A stretch of DNA of 33,065 bases from Gallionella sp. (GCA_013141315.1 JABFRF010000043.1:1-33065); one strand, 5' to 3'. Positions 19,911-29,531 are shown, counted from the stretch's first letter. Numbers and translations: made by a program. The notes: generated from the sequence alone by a model not told the origin.

Positions 19911-20621
19911 TCACTTATGGCATTGCCAGCAATCATTCGGGCCTTTTGCCGTCAACGGCGCAGAGGCATTCACCACCGGCTTTTTGAAGCCATACCAATA
20001 GGCTTGATTGCCGATAGCCGTACCGCCCTCAGCACTCACCAAATGATCCTTCTTGTGGCAATCCACGCAAAACCCCATCGACAATGTTTTGCTGCGACGC
20101 GCAACCGTCATAGTCTTCACATCACCGTGGCAATAGCCGCATGCTTCTTGAACCGGGCGATTTTGCTGGAATACGAAACGCTTGATATGACGCTCATGGT
20201 TAAAGCGCACAAAATCCGGAAGGTCATGTACTTTTTTCCAAGGTATTGGACTCTTGGCAGCTATCTTTCCATCCTTACTACCTTCCCAATATTCGAACAA
20301 TTTTTTGATGCGTGGCGTTTCGCGCACTGACTCGATACTCTGATGGCAACCAATACATTTCTGCAATGGTGGAATACCAGCAACCGCACTGCGGCGCGCA
20401 AAGGTATGGCAGTACATGCAATCGATTTGCATGCCACCCTTTTCAGGATGCTCTTTATTGACATCACCCGCATGCCGAAAGTGAGGGAATTCGATAGGTT
20501 GTTCAACCAAAGGACCTAAACTGTCCTCGGTCATTTTTACAGCTTGAGTTGCGTCTGCGGCGAAGCTGCTGGCGGCGAACAAGCTAATTAACAATATGGA
20601 TAAACGTAGAAAACGGTGCAT
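19911..20621 (-). CDS. actA: ActA-like pentahaem cytochrome c
   Basis: Five CxxCH motifs: CMYCH, CIGCH, CGYCH, CVDCH, CWQCH; signal peptide MHRFLRLSILLISLFAASSFA. Confidence 0.92.
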   Translation of the reverse strand: MHRFLRLSILLISLFAASSFAADATQAVKMTEDSLGPLVEQPIEFPHFRHAGDVNKEHPEKGGMQIDCMYCHTFARRSAVAGIPPLQKCIGCHQSIESVRETPRIKKLFEYWEGSKDGKIAAKSPIPWKKVHDLPDFVRFNHERHIKRFVFQQNRPVQEACGYCHGDVKTMTVARRSKTLSMGFCVDCHKKDHLVSAEGGTAIGNQAYWYGFKKPVVNASAPLTAKGPNDCWQCHK

Positions 20622-20920
20622 CGTAAGGGCTCCCACAACAAACAAATGACCCCAAACTGGCAAACAGCCAGAATGACTGAACGGGTAAATCGGATTATTT
20701 TTGATGCGATGCGTCGAAATTATTATTATTATTCGCTTCTTTTAAAGCCACCAAAATTGAAGCATAGCGTGTCGACACAACCGAATAATGTCTAGTCTGA
20801 AAAATAAAGTCAATACAGATTCGCTCAACTTAGTGCTAGCACTACAAAAAAGTTATATCTCCCACGCAATTACAGCAATTGCTTATATTTAATTCCACGC
20901 CAACACTCCGGTGCCAGCAA

Positions 20921-21556
20921 ATGAATGAACAACAAGCAGTATTGGATTTCTTCGCCAAAGCAGAAAATTTGCCCTTAGCCTTGGCCGTAGCCGAGCAAGT
21001 TGATAAGCAACGCAAACAACTCAACAACAATTTGTGGTTAGCTTTGCTGCAACGCCTCAACGCCTTATGTAGCGAACATCAGCTACCGTGGCATATCGAA
21101 ATCACCGAAGATAAAAATTCGCCAGATAATCTAGTTGGATTGCATGGAAATTTGCACACCACACAAACACTCTATCTGCGTCCAATGATTGAGCAGCAAA
21201 ACCTCGGCGGGGATTTGCGTATTTATTTTGGCTTAATGTGGAGTACCGCACCCTCACCCGAACAACTCGCATTGCCAGCAATCAGCGAACTAAAAGAAGC
21301 TTTGAAAAAAGCAAATTTCAAAACCAACGAAAGCTTTCTTGGGTGGCAATGGACATCCTTCCACCCACGTCGCAAAGATTTTTTACTGCGCTACTCGGAG
21401 CAGCCAGAAAGCGTACTGGACGAAATAATCAAAATTTTGCAAACCCTACTCGTTGATTTCAACGAGGCTATCGCCCTCGCAAATACAGCTCTACAACACA
21501 CACCACACGGTTTATCTGCCTCATTGAATCAATTACGCAAAGAGCTTCTCGATTAG
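20921..21556 (+). CDS. Hypothetical protein, 211 aa
   Basis: Intact ORF from MNEQQAVLDFFAKAENLPLALAVAEQVDKQRKQLNNNLW; no family recognised by eye. Confidence 0.65.
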   Translation: MNEQQAVLDFFAKAENLPLALAVAEQVDKQRKQLNNNLWLALLQRLNALCSEHQLPWHIEITEDKNSPDNLVGLHGNLHTTQTLYLRPMIEQQNLGGDLRIYFGLMWSTAPSPEQLALPAISELKEALKKANFKTNESFLGWQWTSFHPRRKDFLLRYSEQPESVLDEIIKILQTLLVDFNEAIALANTALQHTPHGLSASLNQLRKELLD

Positions 21557-21624
21557 CCGCGTTTGTGATTCGACGTTGCGCGACTTCCACCGCTATAATG
21601 CCGCGAACCATCAAGGAGCAAGCC

Positions 21625-21915
21625 ATGCGCCCTTCCATAGCACTACAGCAACACCGCGATGAAATTCGCCGCATCGCACTCAGCCATCGCGTTACCAACA
21701 TACGCGTGTTCGGCTCTGCACTGCATGGCGACGACACCGAAGACAGCGACCTCGACTTGTTAGTTGAACCAACTTCAGAAACTACCTTGATGGACATCGC
21801 CAAGATACAAGTAGAAGTGGCAAAGTTACTCAACCTCAGCGTGGATGTATTAACTCCGAATGCTCTACCCGACAAATTCCGCACCCAAGTAATAAACGAG
21901 GCTGTAGCAGTATGA
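21625..21915 (+). CDS. MNT-type nucleotidyltransferase (MntA-like antitoxin)
   Basis: VFGSALHGDDTEDSDLDLLVE: GSX10DXD motif; ATGA overlap with the following HEPN frame. Confidence 0.88.
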   Translation: MRPSIALQQHRDEIRRIALSHRVTNIRVFGSALHGDDTEDSDLDLLVEPTSETTLMDIAKIQVEVAKLLNLSVDVLTPNALPDKFRTQVINEAVAV

Positions 21916-22274
21916 GTAGAGCGGACGTTTTGCGCATCCCAGACTACCTCGAACACATAGTCGAAGGCATTGAACGCATTCACCGCTACGTTTCTGATGT
22001 AAGTGAAATTGATTTTCTTGCAGATGAAAAAACCTAGGATGCCGTGATACGCAATTTTGAAAACATCGGTGAAGCCGCGCACAACATCGAACGCTACCAC
22101 TCGACATTTGCCGAAGCACATCCCAACATCCCCTGGACAGTTGTTTACGCCATGCGCAACCGTATCGCACACGGCTACTTCAAAGTTGATTTAGAAATGA
22201 TTTGGGAAACTATCCACGCCGAATTGCCAGAGTTACATACGCAGATCAAGCAACTGCTCGAAGAGATCAAATAA
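21912..22274 (+). pseudogene. HEPN-domain (DUF86/HepT-like) toxin interrupted by in-frame TAG at 22035-22037
   Basis: Frame reads MSRADVLRIPDYLEHIVEGIERIHRYVSDVSEIDFLADEKT*DAVIRNFENIGEAAHNIERYHSTFAEAHPNIPWTVVYAMRNRIAHGYFKVD...; homologous sequence continues past the stop and holds the RN-x3-HGY catalytic motif. Confidence 0.88.
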
Positions 22275-22307
22275 CCCGCCGCCGAGCATTGTAAAAAACC
22301 CCAAGCC

Positions 22308-23306
22308 ATGGATCGCCTGCAACGTATCTACAAACTTCATCAGGCAATTTTGTCGCGCCGCCATCCCTTATCCTTAAAGACATTACAAAATGAACTTGAA
22401 TGTTCGCGCGCCACGGTCAATCGCATCATTCAAGAAATGCGCCTGTACTTCAACGCACCAATTGAGTATGACCGCCAGCGCAACGGTTACCACTACGCAC
22501 TGAGCGATGGACAAACCTTCGAGCTACCCGGACTCTGGTTCAGCGAAACCGAACTCTATGCGTTGCTCACTACCCAACAATTGCTCGCACACGTACAACC
22601 CGGCTTGCTCGACACACAACTCAAACCGATCAAAGAACGCATCGAACAAATCCTCGCTGCCAGACACTTGGGCGACGCAAAGCTTTTGTCCGGGCACCCG
22701 AGTGAAGGAATCTCCAAGCGGGTGCGTATCCTGCGCATGACTGGACGCAATGTCGCACTGGAATGCTTTCAAACCGTAGCAGGTGCATTGCTGCAAAGAA
22801 ATGCTCTGCGCATCAGCTACCACGGGCGCGGCAACGACGAAACCAGCCAGAGAGAAATCTCTCCGCAGCGGCTCATCCACTACCGCGACAACTGGTATCT
22901 GGACGCTTACTGCCATACCCGCAACGCCCTGCGCAGCTTCGCCGTCGAACGCATCACCGCCGCCCAAGCATTGCCACAACGTTGCCGCGACGTACCCGAA
23001 AAACAACTTGATGCACATTACACCAGCTCCTACGGCATCTTCGCGGGCAAACCCAAATACACCGCCGTGCTGCGCTTCACCCCGGAGAGGGCGCGCTGGG
23101 TAGCCGATGAACACTGGCATCCTCAGCAACAAAGCCATTGGTTAGAAGGCGGCAGCTATGAACTGCGCATCCCTTATTCCGACCCGCGCGAACTGGTGAT
23201 GGACATACTCAAGCATGGAGCAGAAGTGGAAGTTGTTGAACCTGCCTCGCTGCGCCAGATGTTATTCAAACACTTGCAACAGGCGATACAAAACTATGAA
23301 AAATAA
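22308..23306 (+). CDS. WYL-domain transcriptional regulator (HTH + WYL)
   Basis: N-terminal HTH (LSLKTLQNELECSRATVNRIIQEMR) and WYL-like REISPQRLIHYRDNWYLDAYCHTRNALRSFAVERI; immediately upstream of cas3. Confidence 0.9.
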   Translation: MDRLQRIYKLHQAILSRRHPLSLKTLQNELECSRATVNRIIQEMRLYFNAPIEYDRQRNGYHYALSDGQTFELPGLWFSETELYALLTTQQLLAHVQPGLLDTQLKPIKERIEQILAARHLGDAKLLSGHPSEGISKRVRILRMTGRNVALECFQTVAGALLQRNALRISYHGRGNDETSQREISPQRLIHYRDNWYLDAYCHTRNALRSFAVERITAAQALPQRCRDVPEKQLDAHYTSSYGIFAGKPKYTAVLRFTPERARWVADEHWHPQQQSHWLEGGSYELRIPYSDPRELVMDILKHGAEVEVVEPASLRQMLFKHLQQAIQNYEK

Positions 23307-23311
23307 TTTCT

Positions 23312-23332
23312 CAGGCTCGTTAAATGAGCCTG
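23312..23332. promoter_or_regulatory. Inverted repeat between WYL regulator and cas3 (candidate operator or weak terminator)
   Basis: CAGGCTC-GTTAAAT-GAGCCTG, perfect 7-bp arms, 22 nt before cas3 start. Confidence 0.5.
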
Positions 23333-23354
23333 CGCCTAGAGTACTCTTACTTAC

Positions 23355-25925
23355 ATGGATAAAGTTATAACACTTCAAGACATTACGATTGCGCATCATC
23401 GAAAAAGCGATGATGCAATTCAAACCCTTGAGCAGCACCTGCTTGGTGTTGCAAACAAATCTTGCCTATACGCAAAAAAATTGAATCTGGAAGACCAGGG
23501 GGAGTTGATTGGCCTTCTCCATGACCTAGGAAAATACAGTCTGGCATTTCAGTCCTACATCAAATCTGCCGTCGGCTTGCTCAATCAAGATGAGGATGAA
23601 GAGTTTGTTGATGCAGTGGGCTTGAAGGGCAAGATTGACCATTCCACGGCAGGTGCACAGCTGATCTGGCAAGAACTCTCGAAGCAGGGGCAGCTTGGAC
23701 AGATTGTTGGTCAAATCCTTTCTCTATGTGTTGCGTCTCACCACTCTGGCCTGATTGATTGCTTGTCGTCTGACACAAACAGCTTGGGCGAAGACGTATT
23801 CAGCAGGCGCATGAACAAGGTTACGGAGCGCACTCATTTACAAGAATCACTTACCAAGGCTGATGCTTCGATTCTTTCACGAGCAAAGGCACTGACCGGC
23901 AAGCCGAACATGATTCCCGCAATGCAGGCGGCACTTGCAAAAATCATACGATTAGCCCCAATCAAGAATGACAAAAGCACGGTGGTTCAACAGCAGTTCG
24001 GCTTGCTAGTGCGTTTTTTGTTTAGTTGCCTGATTGATGCAGACCGTGTTGATTCAGCAGATTTTGAAAGTCCAAAAGCTGCAAAATTAAGGGCGAACGG
24101 TCAATACACTGAATGGAATGCCTTGTGTGAACGCTTGGAAAACCACCTTTCCTTGCTTACCCCCTTAAAGGACATTGATTATCTTCGTAGTGATATTTCC
24201 AACCACTGTCACAATGCCGCAACTCGCGCCAAAGGTATCTATACCCTGACTGTCCCCACGGGCGGAGGAAAAACCCTCGCCAGCCTGCGTTTCGCACTAC
24301 ACCACGCGAAAATGCACAAGATGGATCGAGTGATTTACGTCATTCCGTTCACATCCATCATTGATCAAAATGCGGATGTAACAAGAGAAGTGCTTGAGCC
24401 AAATAGTTTTTGCTGGTTAAAAAAATCGTATAAGTCAAATTGCAACCATGCAGATTGGGCGGCACTTGAACCACGTGGCGTGGAATCTGGCAGTGTCGTT
24501 CTCGAACACCATTCCAACCTAACGCCAGAAGAGCAAAGTTGGCGCGGGAAAATTCTGGCGGAGAACTGGGATGCGCCCGTCATTTACACCACGAGCGTGC
24601 AATTACTGGAAACTCTTTTTGGTGCTGGTACGCGCGGCGCACGTCGGATGCATCAGCTAGCCAATACCGTGCTGATCTTCGATGAAATCCAAACGCTGCC
24701 AGTTAACTGTGTTCACTTGTTTAACAACGCCATCAATTTTTTAGTCGAACAGTGCGGGAGTACCGTTGTTCTGTGTACCGCCACCCAACCGTTACTCGAT
24801 CAAGTTAACGTCGAGAAAGGTGCGCTCAGAATACCAGCGGGTAATGAACTGATGCACGATGTAAAAAAGTTGTTCGATGAACTGAAGCGGGTCGAGGTAA
24901 AAAACCGGCGCAAGCCCGGCGGCTGGACAAATGACGAGATTGCCGCACTGGCAATGGAAGAGACGCGGCGCGCCGGTAGTTGTTTAGTAATCGTCAACAC
25001 CAAGAATGCCGCACAAACCTTATACCGTTTATGCCAGCAACCGGACGGCATCCCGCTCTACCACTTGAGCACAAGCATGTGCCCGACACATCGCAGAGCG
25101 ATATTGGCCGAGATACGAGAGCGCTTGGAGCAACAACTACCCGTGCTTTGCTTCAGCACTCAACTGATTGAAGCAGGAGTAGATGTCGATTTTGGTTCTG
25201 TCATTCGCTTCACAGCAGGATTGGATTCAATCGCTCAAGCGGCAGGACGCTGTAACCGCAACGGCCTGCGCGATATTGGAACTGTGCATGTGGTCAATCC
25301 CCAGGATGAGCGCATTGAAATGTTGCAGGATATTTGTATCGGGCGAGACAAGGCTGAACGTGTACTGGACGAATACGAAGATAACCCACTCCAGTTCGGA
25401 AACGACCGAATTGGCCTCGAAGCAATGAAACGCTACTACACCTACTATTTCTTTGCTCGACAAGACGAGATGGATTACCCGCTCTCTGACAAAACTATCG
25501 GACACACAGATACCCTGCTCAACCTGCTTTCAGGAAATTCATTAGCTGTACGTGATTATGGTAAAAAAGCTGGGCACGAACCCAACATCTACCTACGCCA
25601 ATCTTTTATGTCTGCCGCCAAGGCATTCAAGGCCATTGATGCGCCGACTCAAGGTGTCATCGTGCAATATGGCAAAGAGGGACAAGCAATCGTCGCCGAA
25701 CTTTGCGCGGCTTATCTGCCGGACAAGGAATTCGATATGCTGCGCCGTGCGCAGCAATTTACCGTCAATGTCTTCCCCAATGTTTTGGATCGACTGACCA
25801 AAGCGGGGGCAGTGCGGGAAATACAAGAAGGAACGGGCATCCTGTATCTTGATTACCGTTACTACAGCGACGAATTTGGACTGAGCGAAACACCCGTGAG
25901 AAATATGGAGGCATTGAATGCTTAA
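23355..25925 (+). CDS. cas3: CRISPR-associated helicase/nuclease Cas3 (HD + DExD/H), type I-C
   Basis: HD motif GLLHDLGKYSLAFQ, ASHHSG, Walker A VPTGGGKTLASLRFALHHA, LIFDEIQTLP, helicase C-terminal STQLIEAGVDVDF...QAAGRCNRNG. Confidence 0.97.
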   Translation: MDKVITLQDITIAHHRKSDDAIQTLEQHLLGVANKSCLYAKKLNLEDQGELIGLLHDLGKYSLAFQSYIKSAVGLLNQDEDEEFVDAVGLKGKIDHSTAGAQLIWQELSKQGQLGQIVGQILSLCVASHHSGLIDCLSSDTNSLGEDVFSRRMNKVTERTHLQESLTKADASILSRAKALTGKPNMIPAMQAALAKIIRLAPIKNDKSTVVQQQFGLLVRFLFSCLIDADRVDSADFESPKAAKLRANGQYTEWNALCERLENHLSLLTPLKDIDYLRSDISNHCHNAATRAKGIYTLTVPTGGGKTLASLRFALHHAKMHKMDRVIYVIPFTSIIDQNADVTREVLEPNSFCWLKKSYKSNCNHADWAALEPRGVESGSVVLEHHSNLTPEEQSWRGKILAENWDAPVIYTTSVQLLETLFGAGTRGARRMHQLANTVLIFDEIQTLPVNCVHLFNNAINFLVEQCGSTVVLCTATQPLLDQVNVEKGALRIPAGNELMHDVKKLFDELKRVEVKNRRKPGGWTNDEIAALAMEETRRAGSCLVIVNTKNAAQTLYRLCQQPDGIPLYHLSTSMCPTHRRAILAEIRERLEQQLPVLCFSTQLIEAGVDVDFGSVIRFTAGLDSIAQAAGRCNRNGLRDIGTVHVVNPQDERIEMLQDICIGRDKAERVLDEYEDNPLQFGNDRIGLEAMKRYYTYYFFARQDEMDYPLSDKTIGHTDTLLNLLSGNSLAVRDYGKKAGHEPNIYLRQSFMSAAKAFKAIDAPTQGVIVQYGKEGQAIVAELCAAYLPDKEFDMLRRAQQFTVNVFPNVLDRLTKAGAVREIQEGTGILYLDYRYYSDEFGLSETPVRNMEALNA

Positions 25926-26634
25926 ACGAAATAGCATCGAATTTAAGGTCTGGGCGCGACATGCCCTGTTCACCGACCCGCTGACTCGCATCGGCGGTGA
26001 GAAATGTTCTTATCACATTCCCACCTTCGAGGCACTTAAAGGCATTGCCAAGTCAATTTACTGGAAGCCAACCTTCATCTGGGTCATTGATGAAGTAAGA
26101 GTGATGAAGCGCATCCGCACACAGACCAAAGGCACCAAGCCTTTGGAATTTGGCGGCGGCAACTCCTTGGCCATTTACACATTCCTATCTGACGTGGAAT
26201 ACCAAGTACGCGCTCATTTCGAGTGGAATGAACACCGCCCCGAATTGGCGGATGACCGGAATGAAGCAAAACATCACATCGTAGCCAAGCGAATGCTTGA
26301 ACGTGGCGGTCGCCAAGACATTTTTCTTGGGACACGGGATTGCCAAGGATATGTCGAACCCTGCGTGTTCGGCTCTGGAAGCAGCCCTTACGATGGCGAA
26401 GGCAAATTGGCTTTCGGCTTAATGTTTCATGGCTTCGACTATCCCGACGAAATCGGCGAGGAAAAGCTTTATGCCAGATTTACCCGACCAACGATGGTTG
26501 ACGGAAAAATCCTATTTGAACGCCCGCAGGACTGTACGGTGCGCAAGTTCGTTCGCGACATGGGCAAAAAAATGTTCACCAAGGATCGCAATCTTCTCGA
26601 CGTAGAAACCGAAGAGTCACGGCTGGAGGTTTGA
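25918..26634 (+). CDS. cas5c: Cas5c (Cas5d), type I-C pre-crRNA processing protein
   Basis: FKVWARHALFTDPLTRIGGEKCSYHIPTFEALKGIAKSIYWKPTFIWVIDEVRVMK; overlaps cas3. Confidence 0.96.
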   Translation: MLKRNSIEFKVWARHALFTDPLTRIGGEKCSYHIPTFEALKGIAKSIYWKPTFIWVIDEVRVMKRIRTQTKGTKPLEFGGGNSLAIYTFLSDVEYQVRAHFEWNEHRPELADDRNEAKHHIVAKRMLERGGRQDIFLGTRDCQGYVEPCVFGSGSSPYDGEGKLAFGLMFHGFDYPDEIGEEKLYARFTRPTMVDGKILFERPQDCTVRKFVRDMGKKMFTKDRNLLDVETEESRLEV

Positions 26635-26635
26635 C

Positions 26636-28591
26636 ATGAGCTGGATTCAGAAACTTTACGAGACATATGAGCAGTGCAAGGGTAATGAGCCTCCCGGCTC
26701 AGTCCCTTTGATGCCTATCAGCCATACACCGCAGCAAGCACACATCGAAATTACGCTCGATGTCGCGGGCAATTTTAAAGGTGCCAAAATTGTCCCCAAA
26801 GAGGAAACCATCATACCGGCCACCGAAAAATCAGCAGGTAGGGCTGGCGCAGTATGCGCACCTCACGCGCTGTGCGACAAACTCCATTATTGCGCCAAAG
26901 ACTATCCAAACTTTGGCGGGAAAAAACTTCCCTTTTTCAATGAATATGAGCGGCAGCTATCAGCGTGGTGTAACTCAGTATTCAGCCATCCTAAAGCTCG
27001 CGCCATCCTTGCATATGTAAGCAACAACGGTGTTGTGGCCGACTTGGTTAGAGAACGGATTATCCATATTGGAACAGATGGGAAACTGCTTACCCGGTGG
27101 GGTAGCGAGGATGACACACCAGAGATTTTTCGTTTACTCACAGCAAAGGATGGGGAACGAGACCAAGGAGACGCATTTATCCGCTGGCATGTCAGGGAAG
27201 GAAACAATCCATGCTCTGCGGTTTGGGAAGACAATTCCCTGCAAGATGCGTGGGGATTGTTTGATGCCAGCATAAAAGATACGAAAGGTGTGTGCATAGT
27301 TACCGGTGAGCTAGACGCATCGCTCGCGGTAAATCATCCAAAGAGAATTCGTCATGCTGGAGATGGCGCAAAACTGATTAGTGCAAATGACGATACTGGC
27401 TATACATTTCGTGGGCGATTTACTGATAAAACTGGTCAGCAAGCCTGCGGTGTCAGTTATGCCGTGACCCAGAAAGCCCACAACGCCTTGCGCTGGCTGA
27501 TCGGTCGGCAAGCATATCGTAGCGGCAGTAATTTCGTTGTCGTCACATGGTCGGTTGCTGGCAAGCCCGTACCCGACCCATTCAAGGACTCTCGTTCCCT
27601 GATTCTGGGTAGCGGAGAACCGCCCGCCGAAGCCGCCCAAACCGAGCAATTAGATGTAGGCGATGTTGGTCAAGCTTTTGCAATCAGGCTGCGCAAGGCA
27701 ATTGCGGGTTACGGTGCGAAGCTATCCCCTACCGAAGACATCGTCGTCATGGGCTTGGACTCTGCAACTCCAGGCCGCATGGCTATCACCTTCTATCGCG
27801 AACTTAAAGGTTCCGACTTCCTGAATCGCGTGCAGCGTTGGCATGAGCAATATGCTTGGCAGCAAAACTTTGGCAAAGACTCAAAGTTTGTTGGCGCTCC
27901 AGCCCCGCGAGACATCGCCGAGGCTGCATTCGCAACGCGAATGGGGGACAGCGGTGAGTTGCGCATTGACGAAAAACTTCTCAAAACGACGATCGAACGG
28001 ATACTGCCATGCATAGTCGATGGTCGCGATCTGCCACGCGACCTCGTCGATTCAGTTTCCCGTAGAACTTGTAACCGCATTGGGCTGAAATACTGGGAAT
28101 GGGAGAAGCGTTTAGGCATTGCCTGTGCCTTGTTTAGAGGTTATTACACAGAAAGGGAATATCAAATGACATTGGAAATTGACCGGACATCACGGGACTA
28201 CCTTTATGGTCGCTTACTAGCCATTGCAGAAAATATTGAAAATTTCGCGCTGACAAAAGCCGAGAAAAACAGGGAAACAACGGCTGCAAGACTGATGCAG
28301 CGATTTTCAGATAGGCCATATTCCACATGGCGAAATATCGAGTTGGCCTTAACCCCCTATAAATCGCGATTACGTTCATCTGAGATGGGCGCTGGCTTCC
28401 TTGTCAAAAGGGGAAAGCTACTGGATGAGGTTCTATGTGCATTTCAGCACGATGACTTTATCAATGACCGAACCTTATCCGGCGAATTCCTGCTGGGCTA
28501 CCACTGTCAGCGCCAAGCGCTGCATCCACCAAAGTCAGGCAAAACGGAGGTTCCTGCCTCAGACGACAATTCCACAAACACAGACAACTAA
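26636..28591 (+). CDS. cas8c: Cas8c (Csd1), type I-C
   Basis: LPFFNEYERQLSAWCNSVFSHPKARAILAYV..., SYAVTQKAHNALRWLIGRQAYRSGSNFVVVTW; position between cas5c and cas7c. Confidence 0.96.
   Translation: MSWIQKLYETYEQCKGNEPPGSVPLMPISHTPQQAHIEITLDVAGNFKGAKIVPKEETIIPATEKSAGRAGAVCAPHALCDKLHYCAKDYPNFGGKKLPFFNEYERQLSAWCNSVFSHPKARAILAYVSNNGVVADLVRERIIHIGTDGKLLTRWGSEDDTPEIFRLLTAKDGERDQGDAFIRWHVREGNNPCSAVWEDNSLQDAWGLFDASIKDTKGVCIVTGELDASLAVNHPKRIRHAGDGAKLISANDDTGYTFRGRFTDKTGQQACGVSYAVTQKAHNALRWLIGRQAYRSGSNFVVVTWSVAGKPVPDPFKDSRSLILGSGEPPAEAAQTEQLDVGDVGQAFAIRLRKAIAGYGAKLSPTEDIVVMGLDSATPGRMAITFYRELKGSDFLNRVQRWHEQYAWQQNFGKDSKFVGAPAPRDIAEAAFATRMGDSGELRIDEKLLKTTIERILPCIVDGRDLPRDLVDSVSRRTCNRIGLKYWEWEKRLGIACALFRGYYTEREYQMTLEIDRTSRDYLYGRLLAIAENIENFALTKAEKNRETTAARLMQRFSDRPYSTWRNIELALTPYKSRLRSSEMGAGFLVKRGKLLDEVLCAFQHDDFINDRTLSGEFLLGYHCQRQALHPPKSGKTEVPASDDNSTNTDN
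28166..28591 (+). CDS. cas11c: Predicted internal in-frame ORF for Cas11c small subunit within cas8c
   Basis: In-frame ATG (MTLEIDRTSRDYLYGRLLAIAENIE..., 141 aa) with SD-like AAAGGGA 7 nt upstream; internal Cas11c translation is an established property of type I-C cas8c genes. Confidence 0.75.
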   Translation: MTLEIDRTSRDYLYGRLLAIAENIENFALTKAEKNRETTAARLMQRFSDRPYSTWRNIELALTPYKSRLRSSEMGAGFLVKRGKLLDEVLCAFQHDDFINDRTLSGEFLLGYHCQRQALHPPKSGKTEVPASDDNSTNTDN

Positions 28592-28610
28592 TCGACCAGG
28601 AGACAACAAC

Positions 28611-29516
28611 ATGAGCACATTGCAAAATAAGATCGACTTCGCCGTAATTCTTCGCGTAAAAAATGCCAACCCGAACGGTGACCCACTCAACAGCAACCGC
28701 CCCCGCACCAACTATGAAAACTTCGGTGAAATCACTGACGTTTGCATCAAACGAAAACTTCGGGATCGGCTGGTTGAGCGGTTTACAAACCTCGGTGGCA
28801 AAGAGGGTAAGGCCGAAGCAAAAGGCCAAGCCGTGTTCGTTCAGTCGGATGATCGAAAAATCGACGATGCCACCAGCTTGCGCGACAGGGCTGAAAAGTT
28901 CTTCAAGTCCATTGGAAAAACGCTTGGCGCGGATGAGACGGTGAATCTCGCTTGCGCACAATGGATTGATGTACGCGCTTTCGGCCAACTATTCGCATTA
29001 TCCAAAAAGAAGGGCAAGAAAGCCGAAGGGGGGAGTGATGAAGAAGGCGATACCGGAATTTCCATCGGCATCCGTGGGCCGGTGACTGTTCAGTCTGCAT
29101 TCAGCCTGACCCCTATCGACATCAGCAGCACGCAGATTACCAAAAGCGTGAACGGTGAAGACACCAAAGATGGCAAAAGAAGTTCCGACACGATGGGTAT
29201 GAAACACCGCGTAGATCAGGGCATCTATGTTTTCTATGGCAGCATGAATCCACAACTTGCGGAGAAAACAAAATTCAGCGACGAAGATGCACAAGCTATC
29301 AAAGAAATCTTGCCTAAGCTGTTTGAAAATGATGAATCCAGCGCCCGTCCTGCGGGCAGCATGGAAGTTATCAAAGTGCTTTGGTGGAAACACAACTGCA
29401 AATCGGGACAGTATTCCTCATCCAAAGTACACCGTAGTTTGACGGTTCAATCCGATGGAAACATCCAGCTTGGCACACTTGATGGCATGAGTCCTGACGT
29501 TATTGATGGCTTCTGA
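28611..29516 (+). CDS. cas7c: Cas7c (Csd2), type I-C backbone subunit
   Basis: MSTLQNKIDFAVILRVKNANPNGDPLNSNRPRTN...; start corrected from ORF-track 28401 to 28611, which has an upstream SD (CAGGAGAC). Confidence 0.96.
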   Translation: MSTLQNKIDFAVILRVKNANPNGDPLNSNRPRTNYENFGEITDVCIKRKLRDRLVERFTNLGGKEGKAEAKGQAVFVQSDDRKIDDATSLRDRAEKFFKSIGKTLGADETVNLACAQWIDVRAFGQLFALSKKKGKKAEGGSDEEGDTGISIGIRGPVTVQSAFSLTPIDISSTQITKSVNGEDTKDGKRSSDTMGMKHRVDQGIYVFYGSMNPQLAEKTKFSDEDAQAIKEILPKLFENDESSARPAGSMEVIKVLWWKHNCKSGQYSSSKVHRSLTVQSDGNIQLGTLDGMSPDVIDGF

Positions 29517-29531
29517 TATAGGGGACAATGA

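Noticed and set aside
21594-21599. TATAAT upstream of the first MNT gene as a promoter
   Set aside because: A perfect -10 hexamer but no convincing -35 at the right spacing; not listed as a feature.
21468-22172. 234-aa minus-strand ORF
   Set aside because: Antisense to the MNT/HEPN pair, whose sense frames carry clear motifs; the antisense frame is not supported.
22524-23138. 204-aa minus-strand ORF
   Set aside because: Antisense to the WYL regulator coding sequence; shadow ORF.
28401-28610. N-terminal extension of cas7c from the ORF track
   Set aside because: Overlaps the cas8c 3' end in another frame; the conserved Cas7c N-terminus MSTLQNKIDFAVILRVKN begins at 28611 with its own SD.
28461-28988. 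175-aa minus-strand ORF over cas8c/cas7c
   Set aside because: Antisense to conserved cas genes; no promoter or RBS evidence.
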